64,000 nucleotides of DNA from Lachnospiraceae bacterium (GCA_017427775.1 JAFRSD010000019.1:41965-105964); one strand, 5' to 3'. Shown: positions 25,884 through 34,865, counted from the first letter of the stretch. Made by a program: numbers and translations. The notes: generated by a model not told the origin, from the sequence alone.

Positions 25884-26990
25884 TCATTCATATTTCTTAT
25901 ATGAGATTTCATACGCAGACGACGTTAATATATCGTTCTTTGTTTTTATTTGAATGTATGGTTTTGAATCACCGCTGTTCCAACTCCAACCAGATAGAGT
26001 AACCTTATACGTGTAATCATCTACCTTTACACAACTCCCGTTGGATCTTGCTTCTAAAATCTTTTCTGTCGATGTAATATAGATTTCTCTCGTTAGAGTC
26101 CCGCTAGGAAGAGACCACTTAATATCAGACCACATATTTCCACCCTCCGGCCAGCTGTTGGTCGAAGAAGCGGTTGTGACCGTTGCACCGAGCGAATTAG
26201 TGGTGCTGTTATTGTTGGTGTTGGTGTTGGAGTTGCTGTTGTTATTCGTGTTGTTATTATTCTCGGTGTTGTTATTATTCTCAGTGTTATTATTGTTCTC
26301 AGTGTTATTATTATTCTCGGTATTGTTATTGTTGGTGTTGGAGTTATTGTTACTATTGTTCGAGTTGTTATTATTGTTATTGTTGTTGCTGCTGGAATTG
26401 TTGCTAGTATATACTGGTGTTGCCGCCGAGGCAACAGTACTTGTGGCCGAAAATGCATCGCTTAAATAATTCCGGAAGAATACATTCTGAACGATATCCT
26501 TATGACGTTCCTGGAACTGAATTGCTATTGATAAGACCGCAAATCCCGTCTTTCCATCAGGCAATACTTCCGGGATAGCAACCGAGAATGTGTTAACATG
26601 ATCCGCAAGAACATTTTCCTGTGCATGACCTACCGATGCGCTCTTAGCTTCATCAATCTTCTCATCGTCATCTTCTGCATCTTCATATTCCTTCTCATCA
26701 TAATAAAGTACAGTTCCGACCTTCTCAAACTTTATATACTTTTCTCTATTCGCCACTGTAAGCGTATTACCCGAGAAAAACACTCCCAATTCAGCGTCTT
26801 CCATCGAACTGCTCACTGCAACCACTGCCTGCTGAAGGATGTTCTGAACTTCTGTTTCCTTCGTGGAGTTAGAATACTGTTCGGCAGCAAGTCTCAACAA
26901 GCCGCCGATTCCAAGTGTAACAATACTGAGTACGGCAATGGAAACAAGTAACTCAACAAGCGTAAAACCTTGGTTTTTCTTTCGTTTCAT
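25884..26990 (-). CDS. PilW-like minor pilin with Asn-rich repeat linker
   Basis: A 368-residue prepilin. The leader KRKKNQG is followed by FTLVELLVSIAVLSIVTLGIGG, with Glu5 of the mature protein. A pseudopilin domain runs to about residue 190. Residues about 198-268 are almost only Asn, Ser and Thr with a TENNNN repeat, and a C-terminal domain of about 90 residues follows (WSLPSGTLTREIYITSTEKILE, YKVTLSGWSWNSGDSKPYIQI), likely a small beta module exposed on the pilus. The linker holds about 13 N-X-S/T sites. Fourth of five minor pilin-like genes in the operon. Confidence 0.85.
   Translation of the reverse strand: MKRKKNQGFTLVELLVSIAVLSIVTLGIGGLLRLAAEQYSNSTKETEVQNILQQAVVAVSSSMEDAELGVFFSGNTLTVANREKYIKFEKVGTVLYYDEKEYEDAEDDDEKIDEAKSASVGHAQENVLADHVNTFSVAIPEVLPDGKTGFAVLSIAIQFQERHKDIVQNVFFRNYLSDAFSATSTVASAATPVYTSNNSSSNNNNNNNNSNNSNNNSNTNNNNTENNNNTENNNNTENNNNTENNNNTNNNSNSNTNTNNNSTTNSLGATVTTASSTNSWPEGGNMWSDIKWSLPSGTLTREIYITSTEKILEARSNGSCVKVDDYTYKVTLSGWSWNSGDSKPYIQIKTKNDILTSSAYEISYKKYE
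26250..26321 (-). repeat. Four 18-bp coding repeats (TENNNN)
   Basis: The Glu codon recurs at 26262, 26280, 26298 and 26316, an exact 18-base period, each unit encoding Thr-Glu-Asn-Asn-Asn-Asn with synonymous AAT/AAC changes. Flanking DNA continues the AAY-rich pattern. Copy number may vary between strains by slippage. Confidence 0.9.
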
Positions 26991-27003
26991 AAGCCTCCTC
27001 CTT

Positions 27004-27480
27004 TCAGTATGTCACTTTTCCTGTAAGTCTGGAAATTTTTAAAGTAACACTTCTCTTTCCGTTCGTAATACGAATCTGCGTCACATAATCACTTCCGCCA
27101 TTTGTCTGCGGTTTAATTCCGCCCGTCTGACGATCAAAATGAATTGCGATCGTAGATGATACTAACTGCTCGGCGCCGGAACCAATCTTCACATACATTT
27201 TAACATTATGTCCTTCTGCACGGTTGATTTCCTTACCGGCGGCCGAATATGCAATTACAGTCGCATCACTTCCATTCTGACGCAACTCTATGTATGCGTC
27301 ATCCCGGCTTTGTGCAACAATCTGTGTGCTTTGAAATACGCTCTTCGTATCCGCAGCCATTGACTTCACTCTCTGGCCAAGTAAGATCCCCATTGTAATA
27401 CCAATGATGGAAGCGAGAACTCCCATAATGGCAACGGTAACCATTACTTCAACCATTGTAAAACCATGATTCTTTTTCAT
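27004..27480 (-). CDS. GspH/FimT-like minor pilin
   Basis: A 158-residue prepilin. Leader MKKNHG, then FTMVEVMVTVAIMGVLASIIGITMGIL with Glu5, followed by a small beta-rich domain (YIELRQNGSDATVIAYSAAGKEINR, SVTLKISRLTGKVTY). The GspH/FimT-like size and shape suggest a minor pilin that primes pilus assembly. It lies between the PilX-like and PilW-like genes with spacings of 31 and 13 bases. Confidence 0.85.
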   Translation of the reverse strand: MKKNHGFTMVEVMVTVAIMGVLASIIGITMGILLGQRVKSMAADTKSVFQSTQIVAQSRDDAYIELRQNGSDATVIAYSAAGKEINRAEGHNVKMYVKIGSGAEQLVSSTIAIHFDRQTGGIKPQTNGGSDYVTQIRITNGKRSVTLKISRLTGKVTY

Positions 27481-27511
27481 ATAATCCTCTCCTCATTGGT
27501 TGCCGTTGATA

Positions 27512-29578
27512 TTACTTCTTCTCGTAGTTACTGGTTCCAATCAAATTCAACTCTTTGTTATGCTCTTCGTCGGCGATAAATCCGGTTCCGCCGCCGCTTC
27601 CGCTTGTATTGGTAAATCTGGCTACGCCGCCATTAAACAAATTGTTAAAGATCAAATACTTGTAATCGGATTCTAGAACGTTTCCTGTTCCGCTCATTCT
27701 CTTTCCGACTTCATCCATAAAGGCTACAAGATTGTGCTTGTCAGCACTTGTATCCAATAACAGAAGCGACTTTCCGCTACAGTATCCGGTATCTTTCTTA
27801 AATTCGACGTTAGCTGATGTAATTACTATACCACAATAATCTGCGCCATCAACATCCATATTGATTGTGATTTTATCCTTCGCCAAGACAAACGGATGCG
27901 ACGAAACATTGACCGGATTCGGAATTGCTGTTCCGACAGAGGTAAAACCAAGCCAAAACTTAGGATTGTTTGTTCCGTTCAAAGTAACACCGTTGTATGT
28001 TATTTCTCTTTGTGAGGAGTTACTTTTTACATTTCCGCTACCCGGATCCAAGGAGTTTCCATTCCAACGGTATTTTCCATTTTTAATACTCTCACTGGAA
28101 ACGGGATCGCCCGAAACATAGCATTCGCACTTACCATTTTTTGTAGGCTCCAGATCACAGAATTTTTCAAAATACTCTCCATCGATCATATCAAGGAAGA
28201 ACGGATCGTATAAATTCTTAAGGGTAACCGTCTGTCCGTTCGAGTTGACAAACTGATTGGTTCTGGGTTTCGCCTTCATCTCTTCATCGATTACTTCACC
28301 ATTTGTATTCATCGCAGTTGAAATATGACCTTCTGCAGTAAGAGTCTTATTACCTGCGCCCACTACTGTCACTATTCCGTTAGAAATGTTTGTATCATAT
28401 ACAGCGCTTGCTTCCGGCTCATGGGTAGTAGCGTTATATCTCATCTTCGCATATACAATGGAATGACCGCTATTGTAATACGGATTAGTACTCAATGCTT
28501 TGTTATACCAATCATACGGAAGTCCTGCTAACGTTACATCTACATTATTAATCTTTTTCGTTGTCTCAAACGAAAAAGACGAATTAGCCGTCTGATTTGC
28601 GTTATGCTTTGCCAGAGAAGTATAGTTGTTATTACTTGACTTCACAGTATTCTCATCGTCGCCATTAAAGAAACAGATATCCTGGCACTTGAGGTTCGTC
28701 TTCTCGCTGATGACAAGATGTGAATTGCTTCCAATCAGAATCCTGCCCCTAATCTCCACATCCTGACCTTCCACACTGGTAAGCTGCAAGCAGGAATGTC
28801 CTCTAATAATCACATTCCCATTAATCACGATATTATCGCCGGAAAGGATAAGCGTCTGACGCCCTGTAATATCTACAGCATCGGCATTTCCTCCGTTCCA
28901 GGTATGCCAACCAAAGTATACACAGCCTTCCTGTTCCAAGTAACCACTTTCGTTTGCATTCGAATTATGCTCGGTTGCCGCCTTATAAATATTTGCTCCG
29001 GAACCGGCAAACATAGAATAACTTGCAAGGGGATAACGCTTCTTACTTGCATATAGCGGCGCACTGATTGTGATATCCGTCTTTACATAGGAAACCATCT
29101 TGGTGGTTGGATGCTCATACTTCACCTCTACATCCTTAATGGTGATACCCTCAAGCTTTCCGCTGGCTCCGATCACAGACTCAATATCCCCAATGCTCAA
29201 AATGGTTCCGCCGTCGATAGCGTTCGCCTGAAGTTTCGCGATAACGCCGGATTTATTAGCGGGAGTAAGTGAACCGCTCGTCGGATATGGTGTTCCCGTC
29301 AGAAGCTCATAAGTCTTCTTAACAAAGTTCACCGAATCTGCTCCATTAGTTGTCTCGGCCCATGCCTTAGCCGCATAGTTCTGTAAATTCAACCTTACCG
29401 TATCGATAACGCTTTCCGCATCATAGAAGTTGTCTGAGGCCTGTTTATTAACCTCTCTAGACTGTAATCCCAGCAAAGATACTCGAAGCATTGTCGATGT
29501 AAGCAAGAGACAGAACATAACACCGATTACAACGGTAATCAGCGCAATACCTTTGTTGTCTCTAGTCAATCTTTTCAT
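27512..29578 (-). CDS. Large PilX/GspK-like minor pilin with polymer-like repeats of sequons
   Basis: A 688-residue prepilin-like protein. The N-terminus MKRLTRDNKG is followed by IALITVVIGVMFCLLLTSTM, the GIALI-type start of PilX proteins, again lacking a standard Glu5. The long exported part contains a beta-helix-like stretch (VDITGRQTLILSGDNIVING, NVIIRGHSCLQLTS, VEIRGRILIGSNSHLVI) similar to polymer-forming or bactofilin-like repeats. Ten N-X-S/T sites were counted. The size is far above a usual minor pilin, so it may sit at the pilus tip as an adhesin. Confidence 0.78.
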   Translation of the reverse strand: MKRLTRDNKGIALITVVIGVMFCLLLTSTMLRVSLLGLQSREVNKQASDNFYDAESVIDTVRLNLQNYAAKAWAETTNGADSVNFVKKTYELLTGTPYPTSGSLTPANKSGVIAKLQANAIDGGTILSIGDIESVIGASGKLEGITIKDVEVKYEHPTTKMVSYVKTDITISAPLYASKKRYPLASYSMFAGSGANIYKAATEHNSNANESGYLEQEGCVYFGWHTWNGGNADAVDITGRQTLILSGDNIVINGNVIIRGHSCLQLTSVEGQDVEIRGRILIGSNSHLVISEKTNLKCQDICFFNGDDENTVKSSNNNYTSLAKHNANQTANSSFSFETTKKINNVDVTLAGLPYDWYNKALSTNPYYNSGHSIVYAKMRYNATTHEPEASAVYDTNISNGIVTVVGAGNKTLTAEGHISTAMNTNGEVIDEEMKAKPRTNQFVNSNGQTVTLKNLYDPFFLDMIDGEYFEKFCDLEPTKNGKCECYVSGDPVSSESIKNGKYRWNGNSLDPGSGNVKSNSSQREITYNGVTLNGTNNPKFWLGFTSVGTAIPNPVNVSSHPFVLAKDKITINMDVDGADYCGIVITSANVEFKKDTGYCSGKSLLLLDTSADKHNLVAFMDEVGKRMSGTGNVLESDYKYLIFNNLFNGGVARFTNTSGSGGGTGFIADEEHNKELNLIGTSNYEKK

Positions 29579-29615
29579 CGGCGTTTCTCCTTTCTGTTTA
29601 TTTCAATATAACAAT

Positions 29616-30260
29616 TTAGTTGTAGTCAGCTTTAGTACCGGTAATATGGACAAGCGGCGTTGACGTCATGCTTTGACCCCCGCGGAACACTTTAATATCC
29701 ACATCATAATATGTCAAAACACGAATGGCAACCGCCCCAAGTATTGCTTCCGTTGTTTTGGTTTCGGTAGATCCGTCCGTTTTTTCAACAACCACTTCCG
29801 ATTTCGTATTAGTGGCATTCTTCTGATAAGTCAGCAATACGTCATAAGTCGTACCATCCATCTCAACGCCTACAAACTTAAACGCATAATTCCCGCTCGT
29901 CTGCCCGTCAAAGTTGTACTCCGAGCCATTCTGCGTTACGGAATGCGTTGTAGTTGTCAGGTCTGAGAACAACACCTCTGAGGCCGTCCCCGAGAAACCG
30001 GCAACAACATAACAACCACTCGAAGGGAAATCACACTGTCTTGCCACCTGAGACAGTTCAAACCCTTTAACAGATTCCATAACGCCATTCGCAATAGTTG
30101 TTGCTGAAAGTTTACGACGCGATTTCGCGTTAACACGTGCAATCGCGACAAATGAAGACAAAATGGGCGGCACCAATATGCTCAGTATGGCTGCCGCAAC
30201 CAATACCTCAACGAGCGTAAAACCTTTATTCTTACGTTTCTTATTCTCGTTATCTCTCAC
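29616..30260 (-). CDS. PilV/GspI-like minor pilin, GTG start
   Basis: A 214-residue prepilin. A GTG at 30260 gives the leader VRDNENKKRKNKG followed by FTLVEVLVAAAILSILVPPI, a normal-length leader; the next in-frame ATG (30329) would give a 36-residue leader. GGGAG lies four bases upstream of the GTG. The soluble part begins VNAKSRRKLSATTIANGVMES, like PilV/GspI. A mini-ORF of 11 codons ends with its TGA overlapping the GTG, suggesting coupling. First of the minor pilin set. Confidence 0.82.
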   Translation of the reverse strand: MRDNENKKRKNKGFTLVEVLVAAAILSILVPPILSSFVAIARVNAKSRRKLSATTIANGVMESVKGFELSQVARQCDFPSSGCYVVAGFSGTASEVLFSDLTTTTHSVTQNGSEYNFDGQTSGNYAFKFVGVEMDGTTYDVLLTYQKNATNTKSEVVVEKTDGSTETKTTEAILGAVAIRVLTYYDVDIKVFRGGQSMTSTPLVHITGTKADYN

Positions 30261-30292
30261 GGTTCTCCCATCCTTTCTGCTTTGTTTTTCAT
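30257..30292 (-). CDS. Upstream mini-ORF coupled to the PilV-like gene
   Basis: ATG at 30292 close behind GAGGAG opens MKNKAERMGEP and stops at 30257; the TGA overlaps the GTG start of the next gene by two bases. Eleven codons. It could feed ribosomes to the weak GTG start or act as a leader peptide. Existence as a translated unit is inference. Confidence 0.35.
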   Translation of the reverse strand: MKNKAERMGEP

Positions 30293-30319
30293 ATCTCCTC
30301 TTAAGGTCTCCGATTGAGG

Positions 30320-30360
30320 CCTTATCCATACCGGGGAGAGCCTCCCCGGATAGGATAAAG
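30320..30360 (-). other. Strong hairpin in the pilus operon between pilO-like and PilV-like genes
   Basis: An 8-bp perfect inner stem (CCGGGGAG, CTCCCCGG, loop AGC) is extended by a 3x3 internal loop and about 6 more pairs (TTATCC, GGATAA). No T-run follows on minus, so it is more likely an mRNA stabiliser or processing site than a terminator. Confidence 0.65.
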
Positions 30361-30387
30361 CGGTAATCCTTATCAGGATTGCCTTCC

Positions 30388-31167
30388 TTAATTGTTATTC
30401 TCGTTGTTCCTTCCCGGTCTGGGCGTCGGGGTAGGCGTCGGAGTAGGTGTATTGGTCGGTCCAAAGATGTTCTCAACCTTTAAAGTAACCTGAGGTGTTG
30501 TAATCGGCGCAGGCACATTTTTTCCGTTCTGAACATTGTAGAAATAAATCATCATATGTCCACTAACGAATCCATTAGCCGCATCCATCTTAGCCGTTAT
30601 GGATTTGATCGTCTTCGGAGCCGGATTAATATAGATCTTATTGATCATATCCTTAAATGCTTTGTAGGAATTGGTCCCAAAAAGGGTATCGATTGCAGCC
30701 AGCCCAAACCAATAGGAAGTAGAAATCTCAGAATGATTCGACTGATCCCAGTTAATCGTTCCACTGATATTCTTATCATATAAGGTTTCTGTCAAAGCAT
30801 ATTTAGGGAAGTTATACATCTCCTCATAAGGAAGCAACTGCCACTCATTCAAATACAGAATCAGGTCTTCGTACTTATACTCAGAAGGATACTCCTTTGC
30901 GCCGCGTACAATTACGTTGCCCTTGTCGTCCTTGATTCCTTCTTGCAGTTCATCTTCCATTTTGGACATTTCGCTTCGAAGCTTGTCTTCATCTACATTA
31001 TATACGTTCTTCTCTAATCGATCCTGAAGTGTCGCACTCTCTGCGTCATAATTCTTTTTCTCATCCATTGCCTTACGGAAATAGAACTGGAATACGCAGA
31101 AGGCAAGAATTCCGCCAAGTGCTATAAGAAGAATCGTGATATCTCTTTTCGATACTTTCATCGTCAT
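30388..31167 (-). CDS. PilO-like alignment-complex protein
   Basis: A 259-residue bitopic protein. A short cytoplasmic start (MTMKVSKRD) leads into one helix (about 10-29), a coiled coil (about 35-75, KKNYDAESATLQDRLEKNV), and an outside domain with PilO-like helix-strand order. The tail is Thr-Pro-rich (TPTPTPTPTPRPG). It starts two bases after pilMN stops, with AGGAG at eight bases. In type IVa pili PilO pairs with PilN under the cell surface; the fused PilMN upstream supports this role. Confidence 0.78.
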   Translation of the reverse strand: MTMKVSKRDITILLIALGGILAFCVFQFYFRKAMDEKKNYDAESATLQDRLEKNVYNVDEDKLRSEMSKMEDELQEGIKDDKGNVIVRGAKEYPSEYKYEDLILYLNEWQLLPYEEMYNFPKYALTETLYDKNISGTINWDQSNHSEISTSYWFGLAAIDTLFGTNSYKAFKDMINKIYINPAPKTIKSITAKMDAANGFVSGHMMIYFYNVQNGKNVPAPITTPQVTLKVENIFGPTNTPTPTPTPTPRPGRNNENNN

Positions 31168-31169
31168 GA

Positions 31170-33227
31170 TTAGTTCTCCTCCTTCTTCTTATCAGTCTTC
31201 TTGTCATCCTTCTTAGCGTCTTCCTTTGCATTCTCTTGACGCTGCTTTTCTTCCTCAGCCTTCTTCTTGGCTTCGGCTTCTCTTTCTTTCTCTTCCTTTT
31301 CGAGTGCTTCTTCGATGCCGCTCAAATACTCGGCGGAATCACATCCCGGATTATAAGCGCAAATAATTGTAAACTTTACTTCAGTATAGAAGAAGTCCGC
31401 AGGATCTACTTCATCAATGGATGTCTTTTCTCTGCCTGAATCCTCATCTTCCATCTCTTTTACGATACGGCCGAGGACAATCTTCTCATTCTTCTTCTCG
31501 GAAAGAAGCTCCTGCTTCTTCTCCTCTACAAGATCCTCAAGAAGAACCTTCTCGCCTTCATCATTCAGAACGAAGCCATCGCGATCGGCTCTGTCCTCAT
31601 ACTTAGCAATCGCTTCCTGAATTTCCTTTTCAAGAAGTTTCACAAGGATCTCATCGTATTCCGGTCTCAAGCCGTATGTTTCAACAAACTCCGATGCCGA
31701 AACGGCCATTATCGTCTTAAAATCACGAATCTGCAAGAATACCGTCGCCGCTTCTTCTTTGGAAGCACATACAACATCCAGCGTTACACCTGTATCAACA
31801 TCTGCAGTGAGCTGAATTGTCTTAAATCCTGACGGCATCTTCTGCTCCAGTTCATTAATGAACTGTGTCAGAAGGCGGTTGTCGTTAGATCCCGTCACGG
31901 ACAATTGAGCCGCTATATCATTGTGCGTTGTTACCGCCTTTTCATATGCCTGCTTCAATTGCTCTACGTATTTACTTCTATCAACCTCTGCCTTAAGATC
32001 TTCATTCTTCTTTTTAGCAGCATCTACACTGACCTTACCAACTACGAAAAGCGTTGCAGCAATTGCAACACAGGCGATGAAGATTGCAATCGGTAATACA
32101 AGAGACGTCTGCTTCTCGCCCTTCAGAAGATCTTCGGAAAGGAGCTGTAACGGTGCATAGGATGCTCCGATTGCAGCCGCATACACACGCATCGACTCAA
32201 GAGCCGAGAAGTTCGGAGAACCTGTACGGATGTTATCCAATCCGGTATACTTCTGAACCTTGTAACCGAGTTCGTTCGAAAGGAGGTCGTCCATTCCGAC
32301 GAAATCGGCACCGATACCTACGAGGTATACGTTCTCAATTGCAGCATTATCATTACGGGATACAAAGTACTCAAGGATACGTCCCACATTACCGATGAAA
32401 TAACGAAGGTTTTCGGTAATCATGATACGAGACATCATCATCTCGTCGGAAGTATCTTCCTTCTCCTGATAGTCTACATCAACATTCAGGTAACGACGCA
32501 GGCAGCGCTCCTTCGTAAATACAACCGTAGCATCTGCGTAGGTGAGGTTCTCGCCGTATACATCAAGCTCGGTTACGTTCTCGATGGCGCCGTTAACACC
32601 ATGCGGAACGGAACGCTGAAGCATAATCTCTCCATTCTTTACAATCGTTACAAGAGAAGTATGCTCATCGATTTTAATGATTGCATTTACGCCCGAAGCA
32701 ACTTCCTGACGTACAACCTGGAAGATGCTGTTTCCGACATAATCCATTGCCCGAATGTGCATTCCAAGGGAGCGAGCGAGGTCAATATAAGATGTCGTTA
32801 CATCGTTCGGCACTGCCAGGAGCGCAAGACGATACTGCTTAACACCTTCCTCCTCGGTCTTTCCGAGAATGTTATAAACCAAGTGATACTGGTTCATATC
32901 TACCGGGAAATAATCCGCGGCATTAGCCGTAATCAGAGGCAGGATCTGCTTCGGCTTACAAAGCGGTATCCGTGCTTCACGGTTTGCGATTCGGCTGGAA
33001 GCTACGGTAAATACAAGACTCTCCGTCCGGATATCCCGTTTCCGCAGTTCAGCCTTCAAGTTAATGATGAAGTCTTCGTTTCTGGTAATAACACCATCCT
33101 GCACCATGTCCTTCGGCGTTTCAAGAGAGAACGCATGATAAATCTTCGGAGACTTTACCTGGTAGTCAATCTCCACAACACGCGTCATGCCCTGGCCGAT
33201 TTCCATTGATAGCACTTTTCCTGCCAT
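31170..33227 (-). CDS. PilM-PilN fusion protein
   Basis: A 685-residue fusion. Residues 1-365 are PilM, an actin-like fold (MAGKVLSMEIGQGMTRVVEI, AADYFPVDMNQYHLVY, INAIIKIDEHTSLV, VYLVGIGADFVGMDDLL). A transmembrane helix (about 380-400, VLPIAIFIACVAIAATLFVV) starts a PilN part with coiled coil and ferredoxin-like domain (LLTQFINELEQKMPSGFKTI). The end is a long charged helix (KEEKEREAEAKKKAEEEKQ). PilM normally binds the N-terminal tail of separate PilN; here the two are joined. Start 33227 has GGGAA before it; the upstream reading (33275) is not supported. Confidence 0.85.
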   Translation of the reverse strand: MAGKVLSMEIGQGMTRVVEIDYQVKSPKIYHAFSLETPKDMVQDGVITRNEDFIINLKAELRKRDIRTESLVFTVASSRIANREARIPLCKPKQILPLITANAADYFPVDMNQYHLVYNILGKTEEEGVKQYRLALLAVPNDVTTSYIDLARSLGMHIRAMDYVGNSIFQVVRQEVASGVNAIIKIDEHTSLVTIVKNGEIMLQRSVPHGVNGAIENVTELDVYGENLTYADATVVFTKERCLRRYLNVDVDYQEKEDTSDEMMMSRIMITENLRYFIGNVGRILEYFVSRNDNAAIENVYLVGIGADFVGMDDLLSNELGYKVQKYTGLDNIRTGSPNFSALESMRVYAAAIGASYAPLQLLSEDLLKGEKQTSLVLPIAIFIACVAIAATLFVVGKVSVDAAKKKNEDLKAEVDRSKYVEQLKQAYEKAVTTHNDIAAQLSVTGSNDNRLLTQFINELEQKMPSGFKTIQLTADVDTGVTLDVVCASKEEAATVFLQIRDFKTIMAVSASEFVETYGLRPEYDEILVKLLEKEIQEAIAKYEDRADRDGFVLNDEGEKVLLEDLVEEKKQELLSEKKNEKIVLGRIVKEMEDEDSGREKTSIDEVDPADFFYTEVKFTIICAYNPGCDSAEYLSGIEEALEKEEKEREAEAKKKAEEEKQRQENAKEDAKKDDKKTDKKKEEN

Positions 33228-33241
33228 GTTGGTTCCCTTTC

Positions 33242-33258
33242 GAATTGCTTTGCAATTC
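33242..33258 (-). other. Small hairpin in the pilMN leader
   Basis: GAATTGC, three-base loop TTT, GCAATTC, 14 bases before the pilMN start codon. Stable enough to influence initiation. Confidence 0.4.
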
Positions 33259-33384
33259 TTCCTTCCCTTAATCAATTTCGTGTGACTGTCCGCATCCTCT
33301 TGTTTACGAACGCCGCATTAATTAACCTACTACTTTATATAATCTGACGAAACGTCAGTTATATTCAATCTTAGCCGGTACCTC

Positions 33385-34185
33385 TTACCTGAACACTTTA
33401 TCCAGTCCGGTAAAATGCCAGTACCATTCAATAAACTTATATCCCCACAACACCGCAAGAAGAATTCCTGCGGAAAGGTACGGACCCATCGCCAAGGTGC
33501 GTCCCTGCTTTGAGACCTTCATGCGGATCGGATGAATGATTGCTCCGATAATACATCCAACGAAGAACGAAAGTAACGATAACTTCCACCCGATCAAAAA
33601 CCCGGATGCTGCGAGAAGTTTTACATCTCCCCCACCCATCGCTTTACATAAGTAAAGAAGACCCGCAATAACGCTCGTTACAAAAAAACCTATTATATAC
33701 AGCCAAATATCCGGACTCTTCACAAAGAATATCCGGTAGATAAGATTCACTGCCCCGAGACAGAATATAAATACATTAAATCCGAACGGAATAATGAATG
33801 TTCGAAAGTCTATCACACTCAACGCAAGAAGCGCAGAGGCCATCAAACAGTACAGTATGCTCTCTAAAAGCGATGTTCGGTCTTCAAACCCGTGTACCAG
33901 AAAAATCAGCACATAGATAATCCCATTGGTCGCCTCCACAATCGGATACTGCGGAGAAATCTTTGCGCCGCATTTACGACACTTACCGCGAAGAAACAGC
34001 CAACTGAAGAGCGGAATCAGATCAAACCAACGGAGCTGATACCCGCACGTCATACAGTGAGATCTCTGTTTAGAAAGACTCTGCCCGAGGGGAATCCGGT
34101 AGATGCATACATTCAAAAAACTTCCTATAACAATACCATAGAGGAAGACGAATGCGTAAATTACAATTATGACTGCGGCATCCAC
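33385..34185 (-). CDS. pilD: Prepilin peptidase
   Basis: A 266-residue polytopic aspartic protease that cleaves the leader of the pilins and N-methylates the new end. The Zn-binding domain carries C44xxC47 and C69xxC72 (CMTCGY, CRKCGAK), which marks the bifunctional class. The catalytic Asp pair is in SVIDFRTFIIP and AMGGGDVKLLAA. About eight helices. It lies between the second pilin and pilMN, on the same strand. Confidence 0.95.
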   Translation of the reverse strand: MDAAVIIVIYAFVFLYGIVIGSFLNVCIYRIPLGQSLSKQRSHCMTCGYQLRWFDLIPLFSWLFLRGKCRKCGAKISPQYPIVEATNGIIYVLIFLVHGFEDRTSLLESILYCLMASALLALSVIDFRTFIIPFGFNVFIFCLGAVNLIYRIFFVKSPDIWLYIIGFFVTSVIAGLLYLCKAMGGGDVKLLAASGFLIGWKLSLLSFFVGCIIGAIIHPIRMKVSKQGRTLAMGPYLSAGILLAVLWGYKFIEWYWHFTGLDKVFR

Positions 34186-34251
34186 CGTACCTTCACCCCG
34201 ATTTTCTCATATAATATGGTCAATTCCTCATTATCGGATTGGCCGCCCCCT

Positions 34252-34668
34252 CTAAGACCAAGCGGCAGAGAGTTTCGGCATTAGTTCCTCTCCGTCAGGC
34301 GGTAATATAGTTACCGTGTAGGTCTTGTTTTTGTATTTCTTCGATACTGGTTTTGCCGTTAGGTATTGATTTCCAAAATGCTCCTTAAGAATTGTCTCCA
34401 CCTCAGTCGCATTCGCTATTGCTGTATTTAGCTGTATTCCGCCGCTACTGAAGGTAACCAATACCTGTCCACTGATGTCATACTCACCGGTATAGACGAC
34501 AATTTCCGCAGCACGATATATCTCACCCGCTGCGGATTCATCCCTTTGTATTCGCGTCTTTTCTATATAACTAATATATGCCGGTGTAATGATGCCAACA
34601 AGCGCCGCCATAATCGCGATTACAATAACTAATTCTACGAGGGAGAAGCCCGCATCTGTTTTTTTCAT
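34252..34668 (-). CDS. Type IV pilin, second copy
   Basis: A 138-residue prepilin. Leader MKKTDAG, then FSLVELVIVIAIMAALVGIITPAYISYIEKTR with Glu5. The helix matches the major pilin closely, but the head domain differs and lacks its Cys pair. One N-X-S/T site (Asn86). Lies 67 bases before pilD and 197 bases after the main pilin, with a hairpin between. Confidence 0.9.
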   Translation of the reverse strand: MKKTDAGFSLVELVIVIAIMAALVGIITPAYISYIEKTRIQRDESAAGEIYRAAEIVVYTGEYDISGQVLVTFSSGGIQLNTAIANATEVETILKEHFGNQYLTAKPVSKKYKNKTYTVTILPPDGEELMPKLSAAWS

Positions 34669-34716
34669 ATCTCCGGCTCTCCTCTATAACGACTAGAATC
34701 TTAAGATATTTTATCC

Positions 34717-34744
34717 CACGCAGGTGGGGTAACCCACCTGCGTG
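34717..34744 (-). other. Very stable hairpin after the major pilin gene
   Basis: 12-bp perfect arms CACGCAGGTGGG and CCCACCTGCGTG with a four-base loop. The minus-strand sequence after it is A-rich (GGATAAAATATC), not T-rich, so termination would be partial; it probably protects pilA mRNA and lowers downstream expression. Confidence 0.75.
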
Positions 34745-34865
34745 ATAGGGAATCAGGACTTCATATCTTTGTGCCTTTCAGCACTCGCTCGCACCCGAAG
34801 GTGCTATTCTATGCTTTTCGAACCACCTTACAGGAAATCCTTAAAGGCTCAATGAGCGACCTGAA

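Noticed and set aside
26250..26321. CRISPR-like periodicity
   Set aside because: The 18-bp period has no unique spacers and encodes an in-frame peptide repeat.
26158..26469. Leu/Val-rich plus-strand frame
   Set aside because: It is the complement of the Asn codon repeat (AAY read as RTT) in the PilW-like gene.
30261..30476. Longer N-terminus for the PilV-like pilin
   Set aside because: It would overlap the pilO-like gene and give a leader far too long for prepilin peptidase; the hairpin and mini-ORF lie there instead.
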